A stretch of 64,000 nt of DNA from assembly GCA_947454255.1 (NCBI GenBank), contig CANGIU010000002.1, forward strand, positions 38,943 through 102,942, read 5' to 3'. The stretch is from Micrococcales bacterium. GTDB taxonomy: Bacteria > Actinomycetota > Actinomycetes > Actinomycetales > Microbacteriaceae. A program made the position numbers and the translations under genes. Positions 17,607 to 25,839 of the stretch are shown here, one piece after another. Position 1 is the stretch's first letter. Each line of letters begins with the position of its first letter. The notes under the pieces were generated by a model. That model did no database searches. It worked only from the letters and a program-made list of their open reading frames with translations, and had not been told where the DNA came from.

Positions 17607-20183
17607 ATGAAATATCCAAAAATTCTGAACAAATACATCTGGGCGCTCGCCAAGGTTCCTGTTCCGTTGCCGCTTCAAAAGATCCTGGACCTTAGGGCTG
17701 CCAAGGCGACTATCAATGCGAACAGCCAAACCATAACTATGCTTCGTGACAAAGTGGAGAACCCTCCTGTGGTCGCTCTCGTGGCAAAGGGTGGGAGTTT
17801 TGAGCAGGGAGTTGTTGAATACGCAAGAACTGTGACAGGTGCGGACCGTCAGATTGCTAGGTCTTTTTTCCAATCCCTATCGGTTGATCCAGAATTCAAA
17901 GAAGTTGGATCGATAGCGTTTGCAGTGATGCTTTGGCAGTATGGCTTGGTTGAATCCACCTTCCATTACCTACAAGAAGTTGATCGCGACCGAGCGATTC
18001 GCCTTGCCCCGTTGGAGTATTTTGACAGCGTCTTCCATGACAACAGGGAAACAGGTCGCAAGGAACTGGCTGCCCACCTCGATAAGTATCGTGGCGAGTT
18101 AGCACCGGATGTGAAGATGTCGCTAATGAAGCTTTTGGCTAAATACGATCAAATTGCCGAACTGCGTAAAGAAACCGCAGAGCTTTTGGCAAGTGACACT
18201 AAATCTGCACTTTCAGAAGAGGATCTGGAACTTCTTACCTGGTTTAATACACAGCTCAACCACAAGGATGCAGTTGCTAAGTCATTGCCTGACACAATCA
18301 ACATCGCTGTTATGGATTACAAACTTCTTGACCGTTCTAGGACTTCACGTAACCGCGGTGACTATGTTCAGACTTTGGCCGCCTTGTCGAACCTTCTTCG
18401 TTTCCAGGATGTTGACTACGTTGGGGATACCAAGCTTTCTAACTACTTGAATAACTTAAAGAAGGAAATTCACCCAGACCGTAAGATTTCTGGAACAAAG
18501 GTAAAGGTCCAACCAATCGCTATCGATAGAGATTTCTCTAGCGGTCGTGAATACCCAGAGAACACTTGGCTCATTAGCAACGGTTGGTTCATGCACCGAA
18601 ACTTCAACGGTCCCGTTGATTTTCCATATCCTAAGAACGTCAAGCCCTTGATGATCTCATTCCACATCCAAGATCCAGATGTGCTAACTGAAGATGTTGT
18701 TGCAGAACTCAAGCGCATTGAGCCAATTGGTTGCCGTGACTGGACGACTCTGTATCGCCTGCGTGATTTTGGTGTCAAGGCATTCTTCTCTGGTTGTGTC
18801 ACAACTACTGTTGGCCAAGTGCTGCCTAAGGCGACTGGCACCAAGGCCAAGAAGCTGGCTCTAGTTGAAACTGCCTGGAACCAGCGCAAGTATGGAGATT
18901 GGCAAGTAGACCGCTTCATCCAAATTGGTGAGTACGTTAGAGATCTAGATCTTGTTGATGGCATCGAAGATGCTAGACAGATGCTCTCTGAGTATGTCGA
19001 CTACCAGGTTGTTGCAACCTCACGTCTGCACTGCTACCTTCCTGCTCGCTCAATGGGACTGCCGGTGGACTTCTCCCCAAAGAACCTCTCAGATGTTCGC
19101 TTTGAAGGTCTTATCAATCTTGATGAAGTTGCTTTCAACAAGATTAGAAATGGCATCGAGGACAAGCTAGAGATTACTTTGAAGGCCATTCTTGATGGTC
19201 AGTCCGAAGAGCAGGTTAGAAAGCTTTGGGCTGAAATCTGTGAGCCAGAGGTTCAGTTTGCTGAGACCTACGCAACCACTTTCTCTGCTTATACCGAATC
19301 AAATATCGATGTGGCTGCAAACGTGGCGGCTCTTGAAAAATCAAAGATCACTTTGGGCAATAACCCAAGAGGTAAGAATGCTGTTGATGTTGCACTTGCC
19401 CTTGACCAGAACTTAGAAGCGATGATTCCTGTGGTTCTTCAATCGTTGGTTGATCACACTACAAGAGAAATTAACGCCCATGTTATGACTCGTGGTCTGG
19501 GTAAAGAATTCCGTGAACGGATGGCAAAGCTTTTCCCTGAGATTAATTTCACTTTCTATAACTTTGATGATGTTTCTTACGGTGACGACATTGCTCTTCT
19601 AGCCCACATCTCTGTTTCGACTATGGACAGATTGTTCCTGCCTGAAATCCTCAAGGATCTAGACAAGGTGGTCTACCTAGACATCGACATCTTGATTCAA
19701 GGCGATGTCGGTTACCTTTACGATCTAGAACTTGGTGAAAATGTCTTCGCTGGTAAGAGAACCAAGCTAAAGACCTGGGCAAACATGATTCGTCCAATCA
19801 CCAGAGCAACATTGAAGTTTGAGCCAGCAAAGGCCTGGGACATCAGAAGAAGATTGCACTCAGTTGCTGACCTAAAGTCAAGAACATTCAATGCGGGTAT
19901 CCTCTCGCTAAACCTAAGAGTCATGAGAGAAGAGAACTTCACCTTCACTCACATGTATTTGGTTGAGCAGTGCAAGATGAATGACCAGGATGTCTTTAAC
20001 ATCTACTCACGTGACCGTGTTGTTGAAATTGGAACTGAGTGGAACCACGTTCCTTCTCAAGATTTCAATGCTGAACCGAAGATCATTCACTGGGCAGGGC
20101 CAGCTAAGCCATGGCTGCCAAACTATGTCCTACTCAAGGAACGCTTTGAAGCTACTAAAGCTAAGGTTGAGTCAAGACTCTAA
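17607..20183 (+). CDS. Polysaccharide pyruvyl transferase-like / GT8 glycosyltransferase fusion
   Basis: An 858-residue protein with three parts. Residues 1-215 are helical and unrecognised. Residues about 230-520 resemble polysaccharide pyruvyl transferase: INIAVMDY, NRGDYVQT at 249-256, IGCRDWTTLYRLRDFGVKAF at 374-393 and the SGC and SRLHCYLPAR segments. Residues about 595-850 are a GT8 domain with DxD motif LDIDI at 691-695 and terminal HWAGPAKPW at 828-836. No signal or membrane helix is evident, so it probably builds or decorates a surface glycan at the inner membrane face. It opens a run of surface-polysaccharide genes ending at 29556. Confidence 0.85.
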   Translation: MKYPKILNKYIWALAKVPVPLPLQKILDLRAAKATINANSQTITMLRDKVENPPVVALVAKGGSFEQGVVEYARTVTGADRQIARSFFQSLSVDPEFKEVGSIAFAVMLWQYGLVESTFHYLQEVDRDRAIRLAPLEYFDSVFHDNRETGRKELAAHLDKYRGELAPDVKMSLMKLLAKYDQIAELRKETAELLASDTKSALSEEDLELLTWFNTQLNHKDAVAKSLPDTINIAVMDYKLLDRSRTSRNRGDYVQTLAALSNLLRFQDVDYVGDTKLSNYLNNLKKEIHPDRKISGTKVKVQPIAIDRDFSSGREYPENTWLISNGWFMHRNFNGPVDFPYPKNVKPLMISFHIQDPDVLTEDVVAELKRIEPIGCRDWTTLYRLRDFGVKAFFSGCVTTTVGQVLPKATGTKAKKLALVETAWNQRKYGDWQVDRFIQIGEYVRDLDLVDGIEDARQMLSEYVDYQVVATSRLHCYLPARSMGLPVDFSPKNLSDVRFEGLINLDEVAFNKIRNGIEDKLEITLKAILDGQSEEQVRKLWAEICEPEVQFAETYATTFSAYTESNIDVAANVAALEKSKITLGNNPRGKNAVDVALALDQNLEAMIPVVLQSLVDHTTREINAHVMTRGLGKEFRERMAKLFPEINFTFYNFDDVSYGDDIALLAHISVSTMDRLFLPEILKDLDKVVYLDIDILIQGDVGYLYDLELGENVFAGKRTKLKTWANMIRPITRATLKFEPAKAWDIRRRLHSVADLKSRTFNAGILSLNLRVMREENFTFTHMYLVEQCKMNDQDVFNIYSRDRVVEIGTEWNHVPSQDFNAEPKIIHWAGPAKPWLPNYVLLKERFEATKAKVESRL

Positions 20184-20215
20184 CTAGTCACCAAGAACGC
20201 CCTGAAAGGTCGGTC

Positions 20216-21364
20216 ATGGATCAGAGCTTCAATGTGTCATCGGTAGCAGAACGCAGTTCTAGCTTTAGGGCAGACATCCAAGGGCTAAGAGCATTGGCCA
20301 TTGTTCTGGTTATTGCACTGCATATGAACCTAACCGGCTTTAGTGCTGGCTTCATTGGCGTTGACATGTTCTTTGTTATAAGTGGTTACGTAATTACCCA
20401 GTCGCTCACTAGGCAGCCAGCGAAGCACACTTGGGCTAATTTAGGTAAGTTTTGGAGTTCTAGGTTTATCAGAATCTTCCCCGCAGCAGCTTTGGTCATT
20501 GTCGCAACTATTGTGGCCGCCTACTTTCTCCAAGGCCAGGCTTTCAACTCAGATCTAATTACTGATGCGAGGTGGGCAACCTTTTATGCAACCAACCTTC
20601 GACTAATTGATTCAGGAGCAAATTATTTTATTCAAGGCTTAGATCAATCGCTGCTAACTCATTACTGGGCACTAGCTGTTGAACAGCAGTTTTACCTCAT
20701 ATTTCCTGTTCTAGTTTTTGCATTGACTTGGTTGAGTGCGGAGAAATATAGAAAGCAATTGCTTCAGATGCTCCTAGTCATTGTGGTTATCGGTTCAGCA
20801 GTCTGGAGTGTTTTAGAAACTCAAGCCAATCCTGTTAGCGCATACTTCTCCCCCCTTACCAGATTCTGGGAACTTGGGTTTGGCGCATTGGTAGCAACTT
20901 TTGGAACGACTAGGTTCAAGAGTTTGGGTTACGCAGGCCTAGTAATACTTTTGGTCTGCATGTTTACTTTCAACTCACAGACTGCTTATCCTGGCTACCT
21001 GGCTTGGCTACCGGTATTAGCCACAGGCATACTGCTTTACTCTCCGTTGCCAGCTTTAGGAGTTCGCCCACTTAGATACATTGGGGATATTTCCTACTCG
21101 CTTTACCTTTGGCATTTCCTTTGGTTAGTACTGCCTACCCAAACAGAAGAGCCCCTTACCGATGGCTTCTGGCCTTGGCTATTCTTGCTCGGTGCGATAG
21201 TTACCGCAGTCATCTCTTACCACTTTGTTGAGCGACCAATCCATCGCTCCATAAAGCTTAGAAACGATAGGTATTCAACTTTTATGATCGGGGCAATCTG
21301 TATTGTTGGAGCGCTGCTCGCAATTGCAGTAATTGAAAATCTTTACTTGCGTTCTATTTCTTGA
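20216..21364 (+). CDS. Membrane O-acyltransferase, acyltransferase-3 family
   Basis: A 382-residue protein with ten or so hydrophobic segments. The AT3 signatures are FRADIQGLRALAIVLVIALH near the N-terminus (catalytic-site histidine after the first helix), GFIGVDMFFVISGYVIT, the SRFIRIFPA motif and HYWALAVEQQFYLIFP. It likely transfers acetyl groups to an envelope glycan. Unlike OatA-type proteins it has no fused SGNH domain, but an SGNH hydrolase gene lies convergent and overlaps its end by 11 bases. It follows the PPT-GT8 gene by 32 bases. Confidence 0.9.
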   Translation: MDQSFNVSSVAERSSSFRADIQGLRALAIVLVIALHMNLTGFSAGFIGVDMFFVISGYVITQSLTRQPAKHTWANLGKFWSSRFIRIFPAAALVIVATIVAAYFLQGQAFNSDLITDARWATFYATNLRLIDSGANYFIQGLDQSLLTHYWALAVEQQFYLIFPVLVFALTWLSAEKYRKQLLQMLLVIVVIGSAVWSVLETQANPVSAYFSPLTRFWELGFGALVATFGTTRFKSLGYAGLVILLVCMFTFNSQTAYPGYLAWLPVLATGILLYSPLPALGVRPLRYIGDISYSLYLWHFLWLVLPTQTEEPLTDGFWPWLFLLGAIVTAVISYHFVERPIHRSIKLRNDRYSTFMIGAICIVGALLAIAVIENLYLRSIS

Positions 21365-22292
21365 TATACCAAGAAATATTCGGGGTCAGCTTGACGTGAA
21401 ATAGTCGGTTGATTTTATTGATCGTGTATGTGGCGATAACCTCTTGCCCAACTGAAGAGAAATGTATTCCATCCCCACCTCTAAAGACTTGGTATTTTCC
21501 GTTGATTATTGCGCTCTGCTGATATTTACCGGAACCATCTGCAGTCAATTCTCTAAGCGAAATATATTGCGCTCCAGTTGTCTTTGGCACTGCTGCCGCA
21601 ATCAACTGATCAATTAGAGTTTCACCTTTTGCATAGTTATAAGGTTTCATGATTGGAAGCCCTACCCAGAGCACATACGCTCCAGATGCCGTTGCTGCAG
21701 AGGCAAGTCTGGTGACATTACTCTGATAGGTCTTTTGCCAATCTAGATTGCCGAAGGTCTGGATCTTGCCATTGACGACAAAGTTCTGTCGATCATTTGC
21801 CCCCATCAAGACAATGACGAGGTTGGGTTTATAGGTTTTGATAAATGCAGCTTGGTTGACATGCCAGTTGTAGAACCAAGCATTTGATAAACCGGTAGAA
21901 GCTTTAGCTTTCATGGTGACTGTAAGGCCCGGTTTGTTTCGAAGCTGTCCCAGTAATCCATAGCCTAAGTTTTGCCCTAGCGAATCACCGATGACTAAGA
22001 CTTTACAAGTTCCTAAATCGTGTTGAGTGGCAGTCGGTGAAGCATTTAGGTTGCAACCATCAGCTAGAAGTTTCTGAGTGATTGGGTCAGTTGGTGGAGT
22101 ATCAACAGCAGGTGGATCTATTTCTGCAGGAATATCAATTGGCGGATCAATCGGAGTTTGTGCAACCGGGATTAGCGCATTCGCTAACTCTGAGTTCTGA
22201 ATTTGGATAGCAGTTGTTGCAACAATTAGCAGAGAAAGAGCGCTGCCCAAGAAAATTCTTCGTTTTCTAGTGCTGGAATCGATGTTTTTCAT
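21354..22292 (-). CDS. Secreted SGNH/GDSL hydrolase
   Basis: About 312 residues from the ATG at 22292, chosen because AGGAG lies five bases upstream and would be inside the coding part if the GTG at 22304 were used. A basic N-terminus and hydrophobic stretch form a signal or anchor, then a proline-rich linker (about residues 45-75). SGNH block I is VLVIGDSLGQNLG, block III MGANDRQN and block V DGIHFSS. The family deacylates carbohydrates or lipids. The gene may complement the acyltransferase it overlaps at the 3' end (inference). Confidence 0.87.
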   Translation of the reverse strand: MKNIDSSTRKRRIFLGSALSLLIVATTAIQIQNSELANALIPVAQTPIDPPIDIPAEIDPPAVDTPPTDPITQKLLADGCNLNASPTATQHDLGTCKVLVIGDSLGQNLGYGLLGQLRNKPGLTVTMKAKASTGLSNAWFYNWHVNQAAFIKTYKPNLVIVLMGANDRQNFVVNGKIQTFGNLDWQKTYQSNVTRLASAATASGAYVLWVGLPIMKPYNYAKGETLIDQLIAAAVPKTTGAQYISLRELTADGSGKYQQSAIINGKYQVFRGGDGIHFSSVGQEVIATYTINKINRLFHVKLTPNISWYIKK

Positions 22293-22356
22293 GTTGCTCC
22301 TCACTTAAAGGCTATATGCCAGCGGCATAACATTTACCTGATAGTTGGCTGAAGAC

Positions 22357-22373
22357 GGTAAAAGCGCTTTCAC
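22357..22373. promoter_or_regulatory. LacI/CcpA-like operator overlapping the GH16 -35 box
   Basis: The near-palindrome GTAAAAGCGCTTTCAC has the perfect core AAAGCGCTTT and resembles the TGAAAGCGCTTTCA class bound by LacI-family repressors. Its right arm contains the proposed -35 TTTCAC. A matching element in the same position relative to the -35 box lies upstream of the 1238-residue secreted protein gene at 29670-29683. Confidence 0.6.
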
Positions 22374-22396
22374 GGGACCACCTACAGGCTTAGGCT
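22368..22396 (+). promoter_or_regulatory. Promoter of the GH16 gene, possibly leaderless
   Basis: TTTCAC (22368-22373) and TAGGCT (22391-22396) are spaced by 17 bases, and the ATG lies six bases downstream of the -10, so transcription could begin at or near the start codon. No Shine-Dalgarno sequence precedes the ATG, which fits a leaderless transcript. Confidence 0.45.
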
Positions 22397-22402
22397 AAGA
22401 AC

Positions 22403-24352
22403 ATGAAGACTTCTCGCAAGCGTATGTTCACTCTTTCTTTAGCCCTAATGATGGGCTTTGGTGCAACCTTGCAGGCACAAGCTGTCACTATCCCAACCAC
22501 CACCATTACCTTCGCCCCGCTTACCAAGGTGACGTATGGGAACCCAGATATTTCTCTAACTATTACCCAGAGTGCTGGAGTGACCACAACTACCAGCGTT
22601 ACTCCTACCATTTGCTCTTTGGTCAATAACACGACTGTCCACATCATCACCTCAGGCATCTGCAAGATCACAGCTAGCAACCCAGGTGACCTAACCCACA
22701 AGCCTGCCAGAGATGTCACTCGTTCATTCACTATCGCAAAAGCCGCAAACCTACTTACTATCTCTGATTTCAGTTGGCTTTCGCTGGCAAACCCAACTGC
22801 AGATCTAACTACCACCCAAACCGCCGGACTAACAACCCTAAGCACCCTTTCAACCAAGTACTGCACCCTTATCGGTAACCGAGTAACCGCAATCAAGGTT
22901 GGAACTTGTACTATCAGGGCAACTAATCCAGGCACTGCCAACTACCTTCCTGCCAAGACCGTTTCTGTGGCCGTAAAGATTGCTTTGACTTCAACTGTTG
23001 CCCCTCCTGTTGTTCCACCGGTAACCCCGCCAACTACTTACGTCGGCCCTTGGAAAATCAAGCAGACCACTTTTGACGACTCAAACTCATTCAACGATGT
23101 GAACAATGCCAACAGTTGGGTTGCCAACAACTGGTACCACGCAGGACTTAGATTCCAGATTGCTCAAGTAATGGCTAAGTCCACTACCCACATCAGCTAC
23201 CTGGTCACAGACAGCCTTAACCGTCCTACCCCTAACAAAGTAGTCAACTTCAGCGTGGGTAAGCGCGACGGTGGGTCGAATGCAAAGGTTCAAGTTGGCA
23301 CTCAAACTACTACTGGTATCGACAGAAGTCCTCAAGATCAGCTGCTTGTAACTGGGACCACAGACTCTAACGGTGTAGTTAGCTTTGATGTTATTGGCCT
23401 TGATGCAACTGCTAGGGGCGGTCTATACACCCAGCTAGCAGCTTGGATCACTGACCTAGGTGTTGACACCATTGACATCACCAACCTTGAATACAGCATC
23501 CCTGTTGGGGGCTCAAACGGTGGTGGTGTTGTTACTCCTCCAGCTCCGAATACCAGAACACTGCTCTGGTCAGATGAATTTGACGGTGCCCTTGGAAGCG
23601 CTCCTAGCAGTGCTAACTGGAGCCCAGACCTAGGAGATGGCTGTAATAACCCTGCCGGTTGTGGGTGGGGTAACGGCGAAGCAGAGGCTTACGCGGCCTG
23701 TGCTAACAAGGCTGACGGTGCTGGCTCAATGATCATCACAGCCTCTACTACAGCTGGTGATGCCACCTGTACTAGCAATAAGACTTGGACTAGCGGTAAG
23801 TTCACTAGCTACGGTAAGAAGCACTTTAGCTACGGATACTTCGAGGCAAGACTAAAGATGCCTTCAGGTGGAGGCACTTGGCCTGCATTCTGGACACTTG
23901 GCTCAAACATCAACTCTGTCCCATGGCCAGGCTGTGGAGAGCTCGATATCGTTGAGTATGCAGGTAACAGCCCCTTCATCAATACTGCTGCAGCGCATTA
24001 CCCAAACACCAGCGGTGTGCATGACTACCAGATGGGTGCTCTAAACAGCACAACAGTTCTCTCTGCCGGTTACCACACCTACGCCTTGCTTTGGTTGCCA
24101 ACTGAAGTAACCTTCTTCATCGATGACCGTCAAGTGGCTAACATCAAGAAGTCAGATCTAGGGCTTACTTACTGGCCATTTGGACCAAACGCTTCTGGCG
24201 TTGCCCCAAAGATGTATGTCATCTTCAACCTAGCAATGGGTGGCAGCTACGGTGGCGGAATTGCAAACGGACTAACCAAGGCTCAGTTCAGCATTGACTA
24301 CTTCCGTTACTATAGTGCCAACGGTTACGGTTCAGCTCCTACCAACAACTAA
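22403..24352 (+). CDS. Secreted glycoside hydrolase family 16 beta-glucanase, multidomain
   Basis: A 649-residue secreted protein. A signal peptide ends near residue 26 (LQAQA). Residues 27-115 and 116-195 are two Ig/cadherin-like beta repeats, then a proline-rich linker to 212. Residues about 215-368 match a domain repeated three times in the 1238-residue protein downstream. The GH16 domain spans 388-638, with the catalytic motif ELDIVE at 513-518 (nucleophile Glu513, acid/base Glu518) in the bulged form typical of laminarinases. It should cleave beta-1,3 or mixed-linkage glucans outside the cell. No sorting signal is visible, so it is probably released. Confidence 0.93.
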   Translation: MKTSRKRMFTLSLALMMGFGATLQAQAVTIPTTTITFAPLTKVTYGNPDISLTITQSAGVTTTTSVTPTICSLVNNTTVHIITSGICKITASNPGDLTHKPARDVTRSFTIAKAANLLTISDFSWLSLANPTADLTTTQTAGLTTLSTLSTKYCTLIGNRVTAIKVGTCTIRATNPGTANYLPAKTVSVAVKIALTSTVAPPVVPPVTPPTTYVGPWKIKQTTFDDSNSFNDVNNANSWVANNWYHAGLRFQIAQVMAKSTTHISYLVTDSLNRPTPNKVVNFSVGKRDGGSNAKVQVGTQTTTGIDRSPQDQLLVTGTTDSNGVVSFDVIGLDATARGGLYTQLAAWITDLGVDTIDITNLEYSIPVGGSNGGGVVTPPAPNTRTLLWSDEFDGALGSAPSSANWSPDLGDGCNNPAGCGWGNGEAEAYAACANKADGAGSMIITASTTAGDATCTSNKTWTSGKFTSYGKKHFSYGYFEARLKMPSGGGTWPAFWTLGSNINSVPWPGCGELDIVEYAGNSPFINTAAAHYPNTSGVHDYQMGALNSTTVLSAGYHTYALLWLPTEVTFFIDDRQVANIKKSDLGLTYWPFGPNASGVAPKMYVIFNLAMGGSYGGGIANGLTKAQFSIDYFRYYSANGYGSAPTNN

Positions 24353-24360
24353 TCGGTAAG

Positions 24361-24378
24361 CCTGAGGCGAACCTCAGG
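24361..24378. terminator. Stem-loop after the GH16 gene
   Basis: CCTGAGG-CGAA-CCTCAGG is a perfect seven-pair hairpin with a four-base loop starting nine bases after the GH16 stop. No T-run follows, so it may act as an RNA 3' stabiliser or weak terminator rather than a classic intrinsic terminator. Confidence 0.5.
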
Positions 24379-24446
24379 AAGAATATGTCATCTCCTAGGC
24401 TTAGTGTTGCTGTGTGCATCCAACGCGCACCTGAGCATGGAGAACT

Positions 24447-25772
24447 ATGGAAACCACAACACTATTTCTGATCATCAACCTGGTAGCAACACTAGGTTTA
24501 CTGTTTGTAGTCATCACCCGCAAGGGTAATTCACCTTCAATGGACATCTCAAAGGATCTCCTCACGCACCGAGATGAATTGAGAGCATCCATCTCAGCAA
24601 ATCACGAAGTTATCGAGAAACGTCTAACTGCCATTAGAGATGCCTCTGATGCATCGGCTAAGAGCAACCGTGAAGAGGCAACACAAAGTCGCCTTGAGCT
24701 GCAGAAGTCACTAGGCGAATCTCTAAAATCTCTAGAATCTAAGGTTTCCGAACTGACAGATTCCAATGCCAAGAAACTTCAGGAAATCCAAGTCACCCTG
24801 CAATCAGAGATGGAAAAGATGCGCAAGGGCAACGAGGAGAAGCTAGAAAAGATGCGCGAAACCGTTGATGAGAAGCTTCAGGGAACCCTGGAAAAGCGAC
24901 TTGGTGAGTCCTTCAAGCTTGTCAGCGAGAATCTAGAAGCCGTCCAACGAGGTCTTGGTGAGATGAAAAACCTAGCTACCGATGTTGGCAGTTTGCAGAA
25001 GGTTCTCTCCAATGTGAAAAGCCGTGGTGGCTGGGGTGAAGTCCAGCTAGAGCGTCAGCTTGAAGATGTTTTAGCCCCTAACCAGTACGCCAAAAACGTC
25101 AAGATCAAGCCTGATACCAACGATGTCGTTGAGTTCGCAGTGAAGCTTCCAGGTCGTGCCGATGGCGAGTATGTCTACCTGCCAATCGACTCCAAGTTCC
25201 CTCAGGAGGACTATGAGCGCTTACAGCTAGCCCAGGAGACTGGAACCCCTGATGAGATTCTCAACGCCACCAAAGCGGTGGAGAAGGCTATTCGTACCCA
25301 AGCCAAACTAATCTCTGACAAGTATCTCCACGTCCCGGTAAGCACAGACTTTGCAATCATGTATTTGCCTACAGAGGGCCTGTTTGCTGAGGTAGTTAGA
25401 CGTCCAGGACTGACAAGTGAACTTCAGAACACCTACCGAGTACTAGTGACCGGCCCAACAACCCTGATGTCCCTTCTAAACAGCCTGCAGATGGGCTTCA
25501 AGACTCTGGCCATTGAGAAGAGTGCTTCAGATGTCTGGAAGGTTCTAGGGGCCGCCAAGACCGAGTTCACCAAGTATGCAGGGGTCATGGACAAGCTTGC
25601 CAAGCAGCTCGAAACAGCCCAGAACACTGTTAGTGAAGCAGGCCGCAGAACACGCGCAGTTCAGAAGACCTTGAAGGATGTTGAAGGTCTGGAGCTAACA
25701 GCAAGAACGGATTTGCTAGCCATTCCGTTGGCTTCTGATCTAGATGAAGAAGACCTAGAAGAAGCAGAGTAG
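24447..25772 (+). CDS. rmuC: DNA recombination protein RmuC
   Basis: A 441-residue protein with one N-terminal membrane helix (about residues 5-22), a long charged coiled coil (about 35-190) and a RmuC nuclease-like domain (about 195-400) containing SRGGWGEVQLERQLEDVL, LPIDSKFPQEDYERL and the FAIMYLPTEGLFAEV stretch. RmuC limits DNA inversion and rearrangement. The acidic tail is usual. It is a single gene between the GH16 gene and the strong terminator at 25790, so it is not part of the surface cluster by function. Confidence 0.92.
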   Translation: METTTLFLIINLVATLGLLFVVITRKGNSPSMDISKDLLTHRDELRASISANHEVIEKRLTAIRDASDASAKSNREEATQSRLELQKSLGESLKSLESKVSELTDSNAKKLQEIQVTLQSEMEKMRKGNEEKLEKMRETVDEKLQGTLEKRLGESFKLVSENLEAVQRGLGEMKNLATDVGSLQKVLSNVKSRGGWGEVQLERQLEDVLAPNQYAKNVKIKPDTNDVVEFAVKLPGRADGEYVYLPIDSKFPQEDYERLQLAQETGTPDEILNATKAVEKAIRTQAKLISDKYLHVPVSTDFAIMYLPTEGLFAEVVRRPGLTSELQNTYRVLVTGPTTLMSLLNSLQMGFKTLAIEKSASDVWKVLGAAKTEFTKYAGVMDKLAKQLETAQNTVSEAGRRTRAVQKTLKDVEGLELTARTDLLAIPLASDLDEEDLEEAE

Positions 25773-25789
25773 TTCTTCCAGGCTTAAAG

Positions 25790-25829
25790 AAATCTGCCCC
25801 GTCCAACTTAATGGACGGGGCAGATTTTC
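25790..25829. terminator. Strong bidirectional intrinsic terminator
   Basis: A 15-pair perfect stem (AAATCTGCCCCGTCC with GGACGGGGCAGATTT) around an eight-base loop, flanked by A-runs on the left and T-runs on the right. It separates the convergent rmuC and the 1238-residue gene and can work in both directions. Confidence 0.92.
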
Positions 25830-25839
25830 GTTTAGCTGA

